Below are positions 14,737-21,669 of a DNA stretch of 21,669 nucleotides, one piece after another. Source of the DNA: an uncultured Peptococcaceae bacterium (GTDB taxonomy: Bacteria; Bacillota; Dehalobacteriia; UBA4068; UBA4997); contig CANQSW010000008.1 of assembly GCA_947626615.1 (NCBI GenBank), positions 1-21,669 on the forward strand, read 5' to 3'. The translations under genes were made by a program, and so were the position numbers. The notes beneath the pieces were generated by a model. The model was not told where the DNA came from. It saw only the letters and a program-made list of their open reading frames with translations, and ran no database searches. How positions within the stretch are numbered: the first letter of the stretch is position 1; the number at the start of each line of letters is the position of its first letter.

Positions 14737-14739
14737 CAA
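14721..14739. promoter_or_regulatory. Operator-like site O1
   Basis: GCGCGTTATGCAACAA (14724-14739) matches 15 of 16 bases of the site at 14802-14817, in the same orientation. It overlaps the repressor gene's -35 box. The left half of the dyad is imperfect. Confidence 0.5.
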
Positions 14740-14768
14740 TTTTCCGGAAATTTTTGCCAAAAAGTTAC

Positions 14769-14797
14769 TTGACGCGCGACAAATAATGTGCTATATT
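14769..14797 (+). promoter_or_regulatory. Promoter of the sigma-region-4-like regulator gene
   Basis: -35 TTGACG (14769-14774), 17-nt spacer, -10 TATATT (14792-14797). The predicted start at about 14804 falls inside operator-like site O2. A further dyad, TTGACGCGCGACAA, covers the -35 box. Confidence 0.72.
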
Positions 14798-14798
14798 A

Positions 14799-14817
14799 GT
14801 TGCGCGATATGCAACAA
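14799..14817. promoter_or_regulatory. Operator-like site O2
   Basis: Dyad GTTGC-N7-GCAAC (14799-14815) placed over the transcription start of the rightward promoter; 15 of 16 bases are shared with O1. A repressor bound here would block that promoter. Confidence 0.55.
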
Positions 14818-14908
14818 AGACCGAGCGGGCGGCAAAATTGGTGCATAAAAAAGGGCATATGCGCCGACAGCCCGCCAGCAGAGCCGAAGCGTGAAAAGGA
14901 GGCAGATA

Positions 14909-15385
14909 ATGGCGGCACAGGCAAAGAGAACAGACGATAGTTGTGAAGCGGAAGGATTGGCAAAAGAGGAAAGCGCCCCCGCCAGCAGCGGGGCAGATTT
15001 TGAGCAGATGAAGCAATACCGGCAGCTTTGCCGCGAGATCGCCGAGCTGGAGGCGGAAAAGCAGGCGCTGGCAGCGGGGCGGCTGCCCTCCAGCTGGCCG
15101 CTGGGCGTATATGCCCAGAAAAGCGAGCCGGCCGACCCGACGGGGGAGACGGCCGCCAAAATGTGGCGGCTGGCGCAGCTGATAGCGGACAGGCTGAACG
15201 AGCTGATCGACCTGCGCCTGAAGATAGAAAAGACGATAGAAGGCTATCCGCCGGAGGAACGCCGGATATTGCGCCTTTATTATATAGACGGGTTAAGCTG
15301 GGAAAACGTAGCGGCGGAGGTGGGTTACAGCAGCCGGCATTTGAGCCGCAAGCTGAAGGTCATCATGGCGCGGGGTCAGCTATGA
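14909..15385 (+). CDS. Phage-type sigma-70 region 4-like regulator (DUF1492/ArpU-like)
   Basis: A small DNA-binding protein of 158 residues. The N-terminal half is a charged, Glu/Lys/Ala-rich, probably coiled-coil region. The C-terminal part (about 105-155) is a sigma-region-4-like helix-turn-helix: YPPEERRILRLYYIDGLSWE followed by the recognition helix VAAEVGYSSRHLSRKLKVIM. This arrangement matches the DUF1492/ArpU/RinA-like proteins that switch on late genes in Firmicutes phages; the match is by pattern recognition only. AAGGAGG lies 6 nt before ATG 14909, which is preferred over an in-frame GTG at 14891. It is divergent from the S24 repressor. No other phage genes follow, so it is an orphan. 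Its stop overlaps the convergent VanW-like gene by 6 nt. Confidence 0.72.
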   Translation: MAAQAKRTDDSCEAEGLAKEESAPASSGADFEQMKQYRQLCREIAELEAEKQALAAGRLPSSWPLGVYAQKSEPADPTGETAAKMWRLAQLIADRLNELIDLRLKIEKTIEGYPPEERRILRLYYIDGLSWENVAAEVGYSSRHLSRKLKVIMARGQL

Positions 15386-16339
15386 CGCGACGCTGCCGAG
15401 GAAGCGCCCGGCGGCGGCTGGGTCGTCCAGGCGGTATATCTGCACGGTGAGCCGCCCGCCCTTGATTCGGCAGACGAGCTGCACCGGGAGAGAGCCGCCG
15501 TTGCGCCAGCCTGAATTTTCGTCCGCGGCCAGCCCCGCCGCCAACGCCGCCCGGTATACCGTGGCGTTGATCAAAGAGACGTCGGCGGCTATGCTCTCGC
15601 CGCGATAGCCACGGGCTGCCGTGCGCGGGCCGACGGCCTGCTCGAACGAAAACGCCGCGCCGGGCGCGACGACGAGCCCCTGCAGCGCGTCGGCGGCCAG
15701 CAGCACGTTTTGGCTGCGGTCGATAGCAGCCGCGTCAAAGCTGGCGGCGGCTTCGCCCAGCAGCGTGACGCGCGGGGAGAGCAGCTCCTTTAGCTGCGGT
15801 TCGGCCGCCGCCCAGAGGGCCGCCGCGTCCGCCGCCCGCGCCTTGGGCAGATAAACGGTGAGCGTCCGTGCCGGGATATCCGCCGTATATGCCAGCCCCA
15901 GACAGTCGAGATAGCTGATAGGCAGGCAGAGGCGGCCGTTAATAAGGCGGGGCAGCTCGGTCTGCACCTCCGCCGCGGCCTGCCAGCCGTCTTTCTGCCG
16001 CGCGATATGCCAGACCTCCGGCCGGCCGGGCAGAAATATCCGGGCGGCGTTCTCGTCCGGCCACAGCGCCGCGCCCTGGCCGTTAAAGCTCCGCCAAAAG
16101 AGCGGCAGACCGGCCGCTTCGGCCAGCAGCGAAAGCGGCAGGCAGGGTTCGGTCAGCGTGTAGTCCACGCCGTCCGCGGTATAGTCCAGCGGCAGCAGGT
16201 ACGCGGCCGTTTGTTCGTCCGTCACCAGGCGCAGCAGCCATTCGTTGGCGGCGGGGGCGGGCGGCCCCTGGTTGGCCGCGGCCGGGGCGGCGAGGGTCAA
16301 AAGCAGCAGCAGCAACAGGCAGAGCGCAGATCTTCGCAT
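15380..16339 (-). CDS. Exported protein: copper-amine-oxidase-like N-domain plus degenerate VanW domain
   Basis: A predicted exported protein of 319 residues. A signal peptide is clear (MRRSALCLLLLLLLTLAAPA, cleavage near AAN). Residues about 40-165 resemble the copper amine oxidase N-terminal-like repeats common in Firmicutes surface proteins (LPISYLDCLGLAYTADIPAR). Residues about 208-275 match the VanW domain: NVLLAADALQGLVVAPGAAF, then SFEQAVGPRTAARGY. The usual VanW GGG-CQ-ST segment is replaced by SIAADVSLINATVYRAAL, so the conserved Gly and Cys are gone. Function of VanW proteins is unknown. The ATG at 16339 has GGAGG 5 nt upstream; an earlier ATG ten codons upstream would spoil the signal peptide. 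Confidence 0.75.
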   Translation of the reverse strand: MRRSALCLLLLLLLTLAAPAAANQGPPAPAANEWLLRLVTDEQTAAYLLPLDYTADGVDYTLTEPCLPLSLLAEAAGLPLFWRSFNGQGAALWPDENAARIFLPGRPEVWHIARQKDGWQAAAEVQTELPRLINGRLCLPISYLDCLGLAYTADIPARTLTVYLPKARAADAAALWAAAEPQLKELLSPRVTLLGEAAASFDAAAIDRSQNVLLAADALQGLVVAPGAAFSFEQAVGPRTAARGYRGESIAADVSLINATVYRAALAAGLAADENSGWRNGGSLPVQLVCRIKGGRLTVQIYRLDDPAAAGRFLGSVAS

Positions 16340-16530
16340 AAAAGCCTCCGTTTTTTCCGACGTATACACTACCTTTAATTATAAAGCGCGGCGGCGGCGG
16401 AACAGCGCAAACCGTGTCGGCGGCGGGCCGCAAATTGCGAGGATTTCGGCGCGGGTTCGCCAGCAGGCGGCAATATCCCCGCCAAACGGGGGCGGCGCGC
16501 GGACGTGCGGCAAAAAATTTGTAAAAAGGC

Positions 16531-16559
16531 TTGACAATCCGCCCGCCGCAAGGTATAAT
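16531..16559 (+). promoter_or_regulatory. Promoter of the tRNA operon
   Basis: Consensus -35 TTGACA (16531-16536), 17-nt spacer, consensus -10 TATAAT (16554-16559). The start would be about 16566, giving a leader of about 34 nt before the first tRNA. Confidence 0.9.
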
Positions 16560-16599
16560 TTGTTATTGCAGTATGATAAATTGCTGCGCTAAGGGGTAT

Positions 16600-16675
16600 G
16601 GACCATTAACTCAGTTGGTAGAGTAGCTGACTCTTAATCAGAATGTCCACGGTTCGAGTCCGTGATGGTCCACCA
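16600..16675 (+). tRNA. tRNA-Lys (anticodon CUU)
   Basis: Cloverleaf: acceptor GGACCAT/ATGGTCC, anticodon loop CT-CTT-AA within GCTGA...TCAG, T-arm CCACGG-TTCGAGT-CCGTG, and an encoded 3' CCA. 76 nt. Confidence 0.95.
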
Positions 16676-16680
16676 TTTTT

Positions 16681-16756
16681 GATCCATTAGCTCAGCTGGC
16701 AGAGCACCTGACTTTTAATCAGGGTGTCCCGCGTTCGAATCGCGGATGGATCACCA
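16681..16756 (+). tRNA. tRNA-Lys (anticodon UUU)
   Basis: Acceptor GATCCAT/ATGGATC, anticodon loop CT-TTT-AA, T-loop TTCGAAT, encoded CCA; 5 nt after the first tRNA-Lys. 76 nt. Confidence 0.95.
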
Positions 16757-16759
16757 TAC

Positions 16760-16836
16760 GGCACGTTGGAGAAGAGGTTTAACTCACCAGCCTTTCACGC
16801 TGGCATTCATGGGTTCGAATCCCATACGTGTCACCA
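16760..16836 (+). tRNA. tRNA-Glu (anticodon UUC)
   Basis: Acceptor GGCACGT/ACGTGTC (one G-T pair), anticodon stem CCAGC/GCTGG with loop CT-TTC-AC, T-arm ATGGG-TTCGAAT-CCCAT, encoded CCA. 77 nt, starting 3 nt after the previous tRNA. Confidence 0.93.
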
Positions 16837-16840
16837 GCCT

Positions 16841-16867
16841 AAGCCCCTGCCAGAGGCAGGGGCTTTT
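16841..16867 (+). terminator. Terminator of the tRNA operon
   Basis: AAGCCCCTGCC pairs perfectly with GGCAGGGGCTT over an AGA loop, followed by TT; 4 nt after the last CCA. Confidence 0.9.
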
Positions 16868-16918
16868 CCTGAAAGGGCAAGCTGCCGTATGGTTCGCCGG
16901 TTGAGCTTAAAACTAAAG

Positions 16919-16957
16919 AAGCGCGTTTGGCATTTCCCCGGCCAGGCGCGCTTTTTG
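16919..16957 (+). terminator. Second rho-independent terminator upstream of purA
   Basis: AAGCGCG/CGCGCTT with an inner TGGC/GCCA pairing, followed by TTTTT. It insulates purA from the tRNA operon. The 50 nt between the two terminators hold nothing I recognise. Confidence 0.75.
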
Positions 16958-16980
16958 TGCGTTTTCCCGCCGATATTTGG

Positions 16981-17009
16981 TTGACGGCAAACTTGAATAA
17001 TGCTATAAT
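16981..17009 (+). promoter_or_regulatory. Promoter of purA-ndk-pckA
   Basis: -35 TTGACG (16981-16986), 17-nt spacer, extended -10 TGCTATAAT with TATAAT at 17004-17009. The leader is about 125 nt, GC-rich in its second half; I do not recognise a purine riboswitch in it. Confidence 0.82.
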
Positions 17010-17140
17010 TTTATAGGAAAAGGAAATCTGTTTGCATAGGCTTTATCTAGGCTTTATAGAGGCCGTATGTGCGGATATTATCCGGCCGGTGCTCCCTTGG
17101 GGGCGGGCAGCCGGCGCGTTTTGCGGAAGGAGATGTTTCG

Positions 17141-18430
17141 ATGACGTCTGTTATCGTGGTCGGCGCGCAATGGGGCGACGAGGGCAAGGGCAAAATAACC
17201 GATTATCTGGCCGGCCAGGCCGATATGGTGCTGCGCTGCCAGGGCGGCTCCAACGCCGGGCATACAGTGGTGGTAAACGGCGTGACCCACGCTCTGCATC
17301 TGATACCCTGCGGGATACTGAACCCCGACACTGTTTGCGTGGTGGGCAACGGCGTGGTGCTGGATCTTAAAGTGGTCTTAAACGAGATAAACACGCTGGA
17401 GGAGCAGGGCATATCCTGCCGCAAGCTGGTGATCTCCGAAAAAGCCCATCTGATCATGCCCTATCACTATGCTATGGACGAATATCAGGAGGCCCTAAAG
17501 GGCGATAACAAGATCGGCACCACCAAGCGCGGCATCGGCCCGGCTTATATGGATAAGACCGCGCGCCAGGGCATACGCCTGCTGGATCTGATGGAATGGC
17601 GGCCGTTTTTGGAGAAGCTGGATTATAACCTGCGGGAGAAAAACGCCATATTCGCGAGCGCCGGCCTGCCGGTGATCGACACGGCGGCCAGAGAAAAGAT
17701 CGTGGCGGAATACGCCGCCTATCGCGACCAGATCGCGCCCTACGTGGGTGAGACGACGTATCTGGTGAACGAAGCGCTGGCCGACGGCAAGCGCCTGCTG
17801 TTCGAGGGGGCGCAGGGTTCTCTGCTGGATATCGACCACGGCACTTATCCGTTCGTCACCAGTAGCAGCACCGTGGCGGCCGGCAGCTGTTCGGGCGTGG
17901 GCATCGGCCCGACGCGGATAGACCGCGTGCTGGGCATCGCCAAGGCGTATTGCACCAGAGTGGGCGCGGGGCCGTTCCCCACGGAGCTTGCCGACGCTGC
18001 GGGTGAAAATATCCGGCAGCTTGGGCATGAATTCGGCGTCACCACCGGCCGCCCGCGCCGCGTGGGCTGGTTCGACGGCCCGGTGGTGCGTTATTCCGCG
18101 CTCGTCAACGGCATGACGGACTTATGTATAACCAAGCTGGATATCCTTGATTCTCTGCCGGAGATCAAAGTCTGCACGGCGTATAGCTACCGGGGCAAGG
18201 TGACCGATCGTCTGCCCTCCACGCTGGCGGCGCTTTCCGCCTGCACGCCGATATATGAAACTCTGCCGGGCTGGCAGGCCGACACCACGGGCTGCCGCAG
18301 CTTCGACGAGCTGCCCGAAAACGCGCAAAAATATATCCTGCGGCTGGAGGAGCTGACGGGTATGCCGGTGGCGATGGTGGCCGTGGGCGCGGACAGAGAA
18401 AGCACCATCGTGCGCCGCGAGGTCTTTTAA
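17141..18430 (+). CDS. purA: Adenylosuccinate synthetase (PurA)
   Basis: Catalyses the GTP-dependent joining of IMP and aspartate to adenylosuccinate, the first committed step to AMP. It has 429 residues, normal length. The N-terminal GAQWGDEGKGKITDYL loop contains catalytic D13, and NAGHTVV contains catalytic H41. Further landmarks are GTTKRGIGPAY, EGAQGSLLDIDHGTYPFVTS and the C-terminal GWQ...ITKLD-type guanine-binding region (CITKLDILD). The frame extends upstream to 17069, but ATG 17141 has GGAAGGAG about 8 nt upstream and gives the conserved N-terminus. It heads a purA-ndk-pckA group of like orientation with its own promoter. Confidence 0.96.
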   Translation: MTSVIVVGAQWGDEGKGKITDYLAGQADMVLRCQGGSNAGHTVVVNGVTHALHLIPCGILNPDTVCVVGNGVVLDLKVVLNEINTLEEQGISCRKLVISEKAHLIMPYHYAMDEYQEALKGDNKIGTTKRGIGPAYMDKTARQGIRLLDLMEWRPFLEKLDYNLREKNAIFASAGLPVIDTAAREKIVAEYAAYRDQIAPYVGETTYLVNEALADGKRLLFEGAQGSLLDIDHGTYPFVTSSSTVAAGSCSGVGIGPTRIDRVLGIAKAYCTRVGAGPFPTELADAAGENIRQLGHEFGVTTGRPRRVGWFDGPVVRYSALVNGMTDLCITKLDILDSLPEIKVCTAYSYRGKVTDRLPSTLAALSACTPIYETLPGWQADTTGCRSFDELPENAQKYILRLEELTGMPVAMVAVGADRESTIVRREVF

Positions 18431-18494
18431 GACGCGCGGCTTAGATCAGCGCTGTAACAAAAAAATATATAATTATCTGCAAGGAGGAAATTTT

Positions 18495-18896
18495 ATGGAA
18501 CGCACTTACATCATGCTGAAGCCGGACGCCCTGAAGCGCGGCGTGGCCGGCGAGATCATTTCCCGCATTGAGCGGAAGGGCTACAAAATCGCCGACGCCA
18601 AAATGATGCAGCTGGGCGAAGCTATTTTGAAGGAACATTACGCGCACATCGCGGATAAGCCCTTCTTCCCCGAGCTGGTGGATTATATGACCAGCGGCCC
18701 GGTGCTGGCGATGATCGTGGAAGGCCCGGACGTGGTGCAGGGTATGCGGATACTCATGGGCGCCACCAAGTGGGAGGAGGCCGCCCCCGGCACTATCCGC
18801 GGCGATTATGCCAACTGCACGACGGAAAACCTTATCCACGGTTCCGACAGCGTGGAAAACGCCGAGATCGAGATCAAACGCTTCTTCGGCAAATAA
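18495..18896 (+). CDS. ndk: Nucleoside diphosphate kinase
   Basis: Transfers the gamma-phosphate from NTPs to NDPs by way of a phospho-histidine. It has 133 residues, usual for bacteria. The start ERTYIMLKPDALKRG is diagnostic; the active-site histidine is H115 in NLIHGSDSVENAEIEI, and APGTIRGDYA is intact. One small departure is MGATKWEEAAPG where most relatives have N-P after the Thr. AAGGAGG lies 8 nt before the ATG. It follows purA after 64 nt, a pairing that makes sense for nucleotide metabolism. Confidence 0.96.
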   Translation: MERTYIMLKPDALKRGVAGEIISRIERKGYKIADAKMMQLGEAILKEHYAHIADKPFFPELVDYMTSGPVLAMIVEGPDVVQGMRILMGATKWEEAAPGTIRGDYANCTTENLIHGSDSVENAEIEIKRFFGK

Positions 18897-18948
18897 ACCG
18901 CAAGCCCAACGACGCACTAAAATGAAAAATGCGGAAAGGACGAGAATA

Positions 18949-20526
18949 ATGACTATGCGAGAAACCCTGGCAGAAGCCGGGTATATAAATCTGGGCGAAA
19001 TTTACGAGAACCTGCCGCCGGCCAAACTGGTCGAGCTGTCTTTGCAGCGCGGCGAGGCCTGTCTCTCCTCCACCGGCGCGGTGGCGGTGGAGACCGGCAA
19101 ATACACCGGCCGCTCCCCGGAAGACCGCTTTATCGTGGACGACGAGCTGACGCACGACACCGTGGATTGGGGCAAGATCAACAAGCCTTTTGACCCGGAG
19201 AATTTCGCGGCGCTGCGCGCCCGCCAGAAGGCTTATTTGGAGGGCAAAGACGTTTTCATCTTCGACGGCTTTGTGGGCGCGGACCCGAATTATCGTATCC
19301 CGGTGCGCGTCATCAACGAATACGCCTGGCAGAACCTCTTTATCCACCAGCTGCTGCGCCGCCCCACGGCGGAAGAGCTGGCGAGCTTTAAGCCGGAGGT
19401 CACCCTGGTCTGCACGCCCGGCTTTAAGGCTATCCCGGAGCTTGACCACACCAATTCCGAGGCGTTTATTATTCTGAATTTCACCAGCCACGAGATACTT
19501 ATCGGGGCTGCCGCTTACGCGGGCGAGATGAAGAAATCCTGCTTCAGCTATATGAACTACATGATGCCGGTGCGCGGCGTCTGCCCGATGCATTGCTCCG
19601 CCAACATCGGCAAGGACGGCAAAACGGCCCTGTTCTTCGGCCTTTCCGGCACGGGCAAAACCACCCTTTCCGCCGACCCGAACCGCTGCCTGATCGGCGA
19701 CGACGAGCACGGCTGGTCGGAAGACGGCATCTTCAATTTTGAGGGCGGCTGCTATGCCAAGGCGATCAAGATCACGCACGAGACCGAGCCGCAGATCTGG
19801 GACGCTATCAAATTTGGCGCGGTCATCGAAAACGTGGTGATGGATCCGGCCACCCGCGTGGCGGATTATGACGACGACAGCCTGACGGAGAATATCCGCA
19901 CGGCCTATCCCGTCGATTATATCCCGGACGCGGTGCTCTCCGGCCAGGGCGGCCACCCCAAGGCGATAATCTTCCTCACGGCGGACGCTTTCGGCGTGCT
20001 GCCGCCGATCTCCAAGCTGGACAGAAATCAGGCCAGCTACTATTATCTCTCCGGCTACACCAGCAAGCTGGCCGGCACGGAGCGCGGCATCACCGAGCCG
20101 CAGGCCACGTTCTCGGCCGGCTTCGGCGCGCCGTTCTTGCCGCGTGCGGTGGGCGAATACGCCAAGCTGCTGCGCGCCAATCTGCAAAAATACGGCACCG
20201 AGGTCTATATGCTGAACACGGGCTGGACGGGCGGCCCCTACGGCGTGGGCAGCCGCATGAAGCTGGCCTACACCCGCGCTATGGTGACGGCTATCCTGGA
20301 CGGTTCTCTGGCAGACGTGAAGTTCGAGCAGGACGAGATCTTCGGGCTTTCTATCCCTACCGCCTGCCCCAACGTGCCGAACGAAGTGCTGAACCCGCGC
20401 AACACCTGGGCGGACAAGGCGGCCTATGACGAGACTGCAAAGAAGCTGGCAAAGCTGTTTGCGGAGAATTTCCAGACCTACCGCGGCGTGGACGACGATA
20501 TCAAAAACGCCGGCCCCAAGGCCTGA
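18949..20526 (+). CDS. pckA: Phosphoenolpyruvate carboxykinase (ATP)
   Basis: The ATP-type PEP carboxykinase, interconverting oxaloacetate + ATP and PEP + CO2 + ADP; in fermenters it often runs towards oxaloacetate to make ATP and succinate precursors. It has 525 residues, normal for the family. Substrate-binding YTGRSPEDRF (R55), the P-loop GLSGTGKTT (231-239), the metal-binding LIGDDEHGW (D251, D252) and the nearby K/H residues (AGEMKKS, PMHCSANIG) are all present. The open frame starts at 18808 inside ndk; ATG 18949 is chosen because AAGGA lies 8 nt upstream, with ATG 18922 and 18955 as alternatives. It is the last gene before a strong terminator. Confidence 0.95.
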   Translation: MTMRETLAEAGYINLGEIYENLPPAKLVELSLQRGEACLSSTGAVAVETGKYTGRSPEDRFIVDDELTHDTVDWGKINKPFDPENFAALRARQKAYLEGKDVFIFDGFVGADPNYRIPVRVINEYAWQNLFIHQLLRRPTAEELASFKPEVTLVCTPGFKAIPELDHTNSEAFIILNFTSHEILIGAAAYAGEMKKSCFSYMNYMMPVRGVCPMHCSANIGKDGKTALFFGLSGTGKTTLSADPNRCLIGDDEHGWSEDGIFNFEGGCYAKAIKITHETEPQIWDAIKFGAVIENVVMDPATRVADYDDDSLTENIRTAYPVDYIPDAVLSGQGGHPKAIIFLTADAFGVLPPISKLDRNQASYYYLSGYTSKLAGTERGITEPQATFSAGFGAPFLPRAVGEYAKLLRANLQKYGTEVYMLNTGWTGGPYGVGSRMKLAYTRAMVTAILDGSLADVKFEQDEIFGLSIPTACPNVPNEVLNPRNTWADKAAYDETAKKLAKLFAENFQTYRGVDDDIKNAGPKA

Positions 20527-20550
20527 AGCCGCTGTAAACGCAGGAACTAT

Positions 20551-20592
20551 AAAGGGAGGCTTGCCACAAGGCGGCCTCCCTTTGCTTTTTTG
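20551..20592 (+). terminator. Terminator after pckA
   Basis: AAAGGGAGGC pairs with GCCTCCCTTT across a 13-nt loop, then GCTTTTTTG. It ends the purA-ndk-pckA unit. Confidence 0.88.
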
Positions 20593-20675
20593 TGCGTCCA
20601 AGGGCGCGTTTTACTGGCATTATTACGAAAATTTTTACACGCTGACTATATCGAGGTGAGCGGCCCGGTAAATAG

Positions 20676-20705
20676 TTGTAATCCGCGGGCGTTTCGTGGT
20701 AAAAT
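20676..20705 (+). promoter_or_regulatory. Possible promoter of nadE
   Basis: -35 TTGTAA (20676-20681), 18-nt spacer, -10 TAAAAT (20700-20705). A small imperfect hairpin (GGGG-TGG / CCA-G-CCCC) follows at 20710-20732 in the leader. Both are weak matches. Confidence 0.35.
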
Positions 20706-20766
20706 ATAGGGGTGGGCGAGAGTCCAGCCCCTTTGCTTTAGAAAAAACCGAAAAGAGGAAACGAAA

Positions 20767-21669
20767 ATGACCAAAATTGCCGTAGCCCAAGTGAACGTCC
20801 GCGCCGGGCGGCCGGATCTGAACTATAAGACCATGCTGCGCTATGCCCACCAGGCGGCGGAGGCCGGGGCGGATATCTGCGTTTTCCCGGAGCTAGCCCT
20901 GACAGGCAGCTTTCTGGGGCAGGCGTGGAGCAGCCCCGGTATCCTGCACGAGTGCCAGCGCTATAACCAGAAGCTGATCGCCGCCACCACGGCCATGGGC
21001 GATATGGCGGTGGTTTTTGGCAGCATCGGGCTGATGAAGAACCAAAACGGCGTGGAGCAGCCCGCCAGCGCCATATACGTGGCGCAAGCCGGCAGATCGC
21101 CTCGCCCTCCGGCAGCTTCACGATCAAGACCGGCGGGCAGAATCTCAGCTTCGGCCTGCTCACCGAGCAGCAGCAGAAGCCGGAAGCCCCGATCGTGCTG
21201 CGGCTGGCCACCTCGTTTTTCTTCCACGATAAAACGCCGCAGTTCTGGCAGAGCTTCGCGGCCTTCGCCAAAACCTACGATAAAACGCTGGTCTACGCCA
21301 ACCACGTCGGCGTGCAGGACGCGGGCAAGCCGGTCTACGTCTATGACGGCGGCAGCGCGGTGTTCGCGCCGGGCGGCGACATGATCGCGGCGGCCTGCCG
21401 CTTCGGCGGGGGGCTGCTGCTGGTGGATACGGCGGCCGAAAATCCGGCTCTGGAGCTGCCGGCGGCGGATACCACGGCCGAACTTTACGACGGCATCGTC
21501 CGCGCTATCCGGGAATATTCCCTGCACCTTGGCGTCAGCCGCGCGGTCATCGGCCTTTCCGGCGGCATAGATTCCTCGCTGTCCGCCTGCCTGCTGGTTG
21601 ACGCGCTGGGGGCGGAAAACGTGCTGGGTATCAACCTGCCCACGCGCTATAACTGCGACGCCACCAAGG
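20767..21669 (+). CDS. nadE: Glutamine-dependent-type NAD+ synthetase, apparent frameshift, 3'-truncated by window edge
   Basis: NadE makes NAD+ from deamido-NAD+, ATP and ammonia. Translation from ATG 20767 gives the start of the nitrilase-like glutaminase domain (MTKIAVAQVNVRAGRPDLNY, FPELALTGSF with the catalytic Glu) up to IYVAQAG near 21092. Family-like sequence then continues in the -1 frame from about 21093 (QIASPSGSFTIKTGGQNLSF), through VYANHVGVQDAG and FAPGGDMIAAACRF, to the synthetase ATP loop IGLSGGIDSSLSACLL near 21549-21596, and is open to the window end. A single missing base near 21080-21093 explains this. The domain also lacks the catalytic-Lys region, and the catalytic Cys position reads as FGLLTEQ. 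Without the shift the frame stops at 21384. Confidence 0.82.

Noticed and set aside
17010..17140. Purine riboswitch in the purA leader
   Set aside because: I could not find the conserved purine-aptamer core; only a GC-rich segment and a short AGGCTTTAT repeat are seen.
18874..20601. A 575-codon open frame on the minus strand opposite pckA
   Set aside because: A mirror of the well-supported pckA gene; its product resembles no family and has no ribosome binding site.
21076..21093. Programmed ribosomal frameshift in nadE
   Set aside because: No X-XXY-YYZ slippery heptamer or obvious downstream pseudoknot; a lost base is the simpler reading.

Overview
This window looks like chromosomal DNA from a GC-rich, anaerobe-type Bacillota (Firmicutes) genome. 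I lean towards Negativicutes, but only weakly, because no phylogenetic marker is decisive. Evidence for Bacillota: strong AGGAGG-type ribosome binding sites, a seven-gene Mrp antiporter operon in the order A-G, the LL-diaminopimelate aminotransferase route to lysine, a Firmicutes-phage-type sigma-region-4-like regulator, and an ATP-dependent PEP carboxykinase.

Layout. 1-5834 (+): mnhA (cut by the left edge) to mnhG, a complete B-G set of the multisubunit Na+/H+ antiporter. 5837-6304: a structured intergenic repeat block, then a terminator. 6413-7102 (-): a secreted LysM-like/M23 peptidase. 7262-8785 (+): lgt and an SDR reductase resembling the EF-P-modifying YmfI group. 8788-9297: a second block of the same repeat family. 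9361-11501 (-): a NagD-type HAD phosphatase and dapL, each with its own terminator. 11617-13808 (-): fba and a GT4 glycosyltransferase joined by a TAATG overlap. 13896-15385: a divergent phage-like switch made of a LexA/CI-type S24 repressor (-) and a DUF1492-like sigma-region-4 regulator (+), with promoters and operator-like repeats between them. 15380-16339 (-): an exported protein with a copper-amine-oxidase-like N-domain and a degenerate VanW domain. 16531-16867 (+): a tRNA-Lys(CUU), tRNA-Lys(UUU), tRNA-Glu(UUC) operon. 16981-20592 (+): purA, ndk and pckA with a promoter in front and a terminator behind. 20767-end (+): nadE, which has an apparent frameshift, lacks nitrilase-domain catalytic parts, and is cut by the right edge.

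Most genes are ordinary housekeeping genes. The most unusual content is non-coding. Two blocks of a repeat family start 2 nt after the stop codons of mnhG and of the SDR gene, and both lie between convergent genes. Each opens with a 127-bp imperfect palindrome. Each also carries a roughly 70-bp module whose copies keep the same helix while the paired bases change together, with tandem G-A mismatches and GNRA-like tetraloops, which looks like selection on RNA or single-stranded DNA structure. The repressor/sigma-like switch, with its unusually hairpin-rich leader and a perfect 42-bp duplication, is the second point of interest. No CRISPR array, transposase or rRNA gene was seen.
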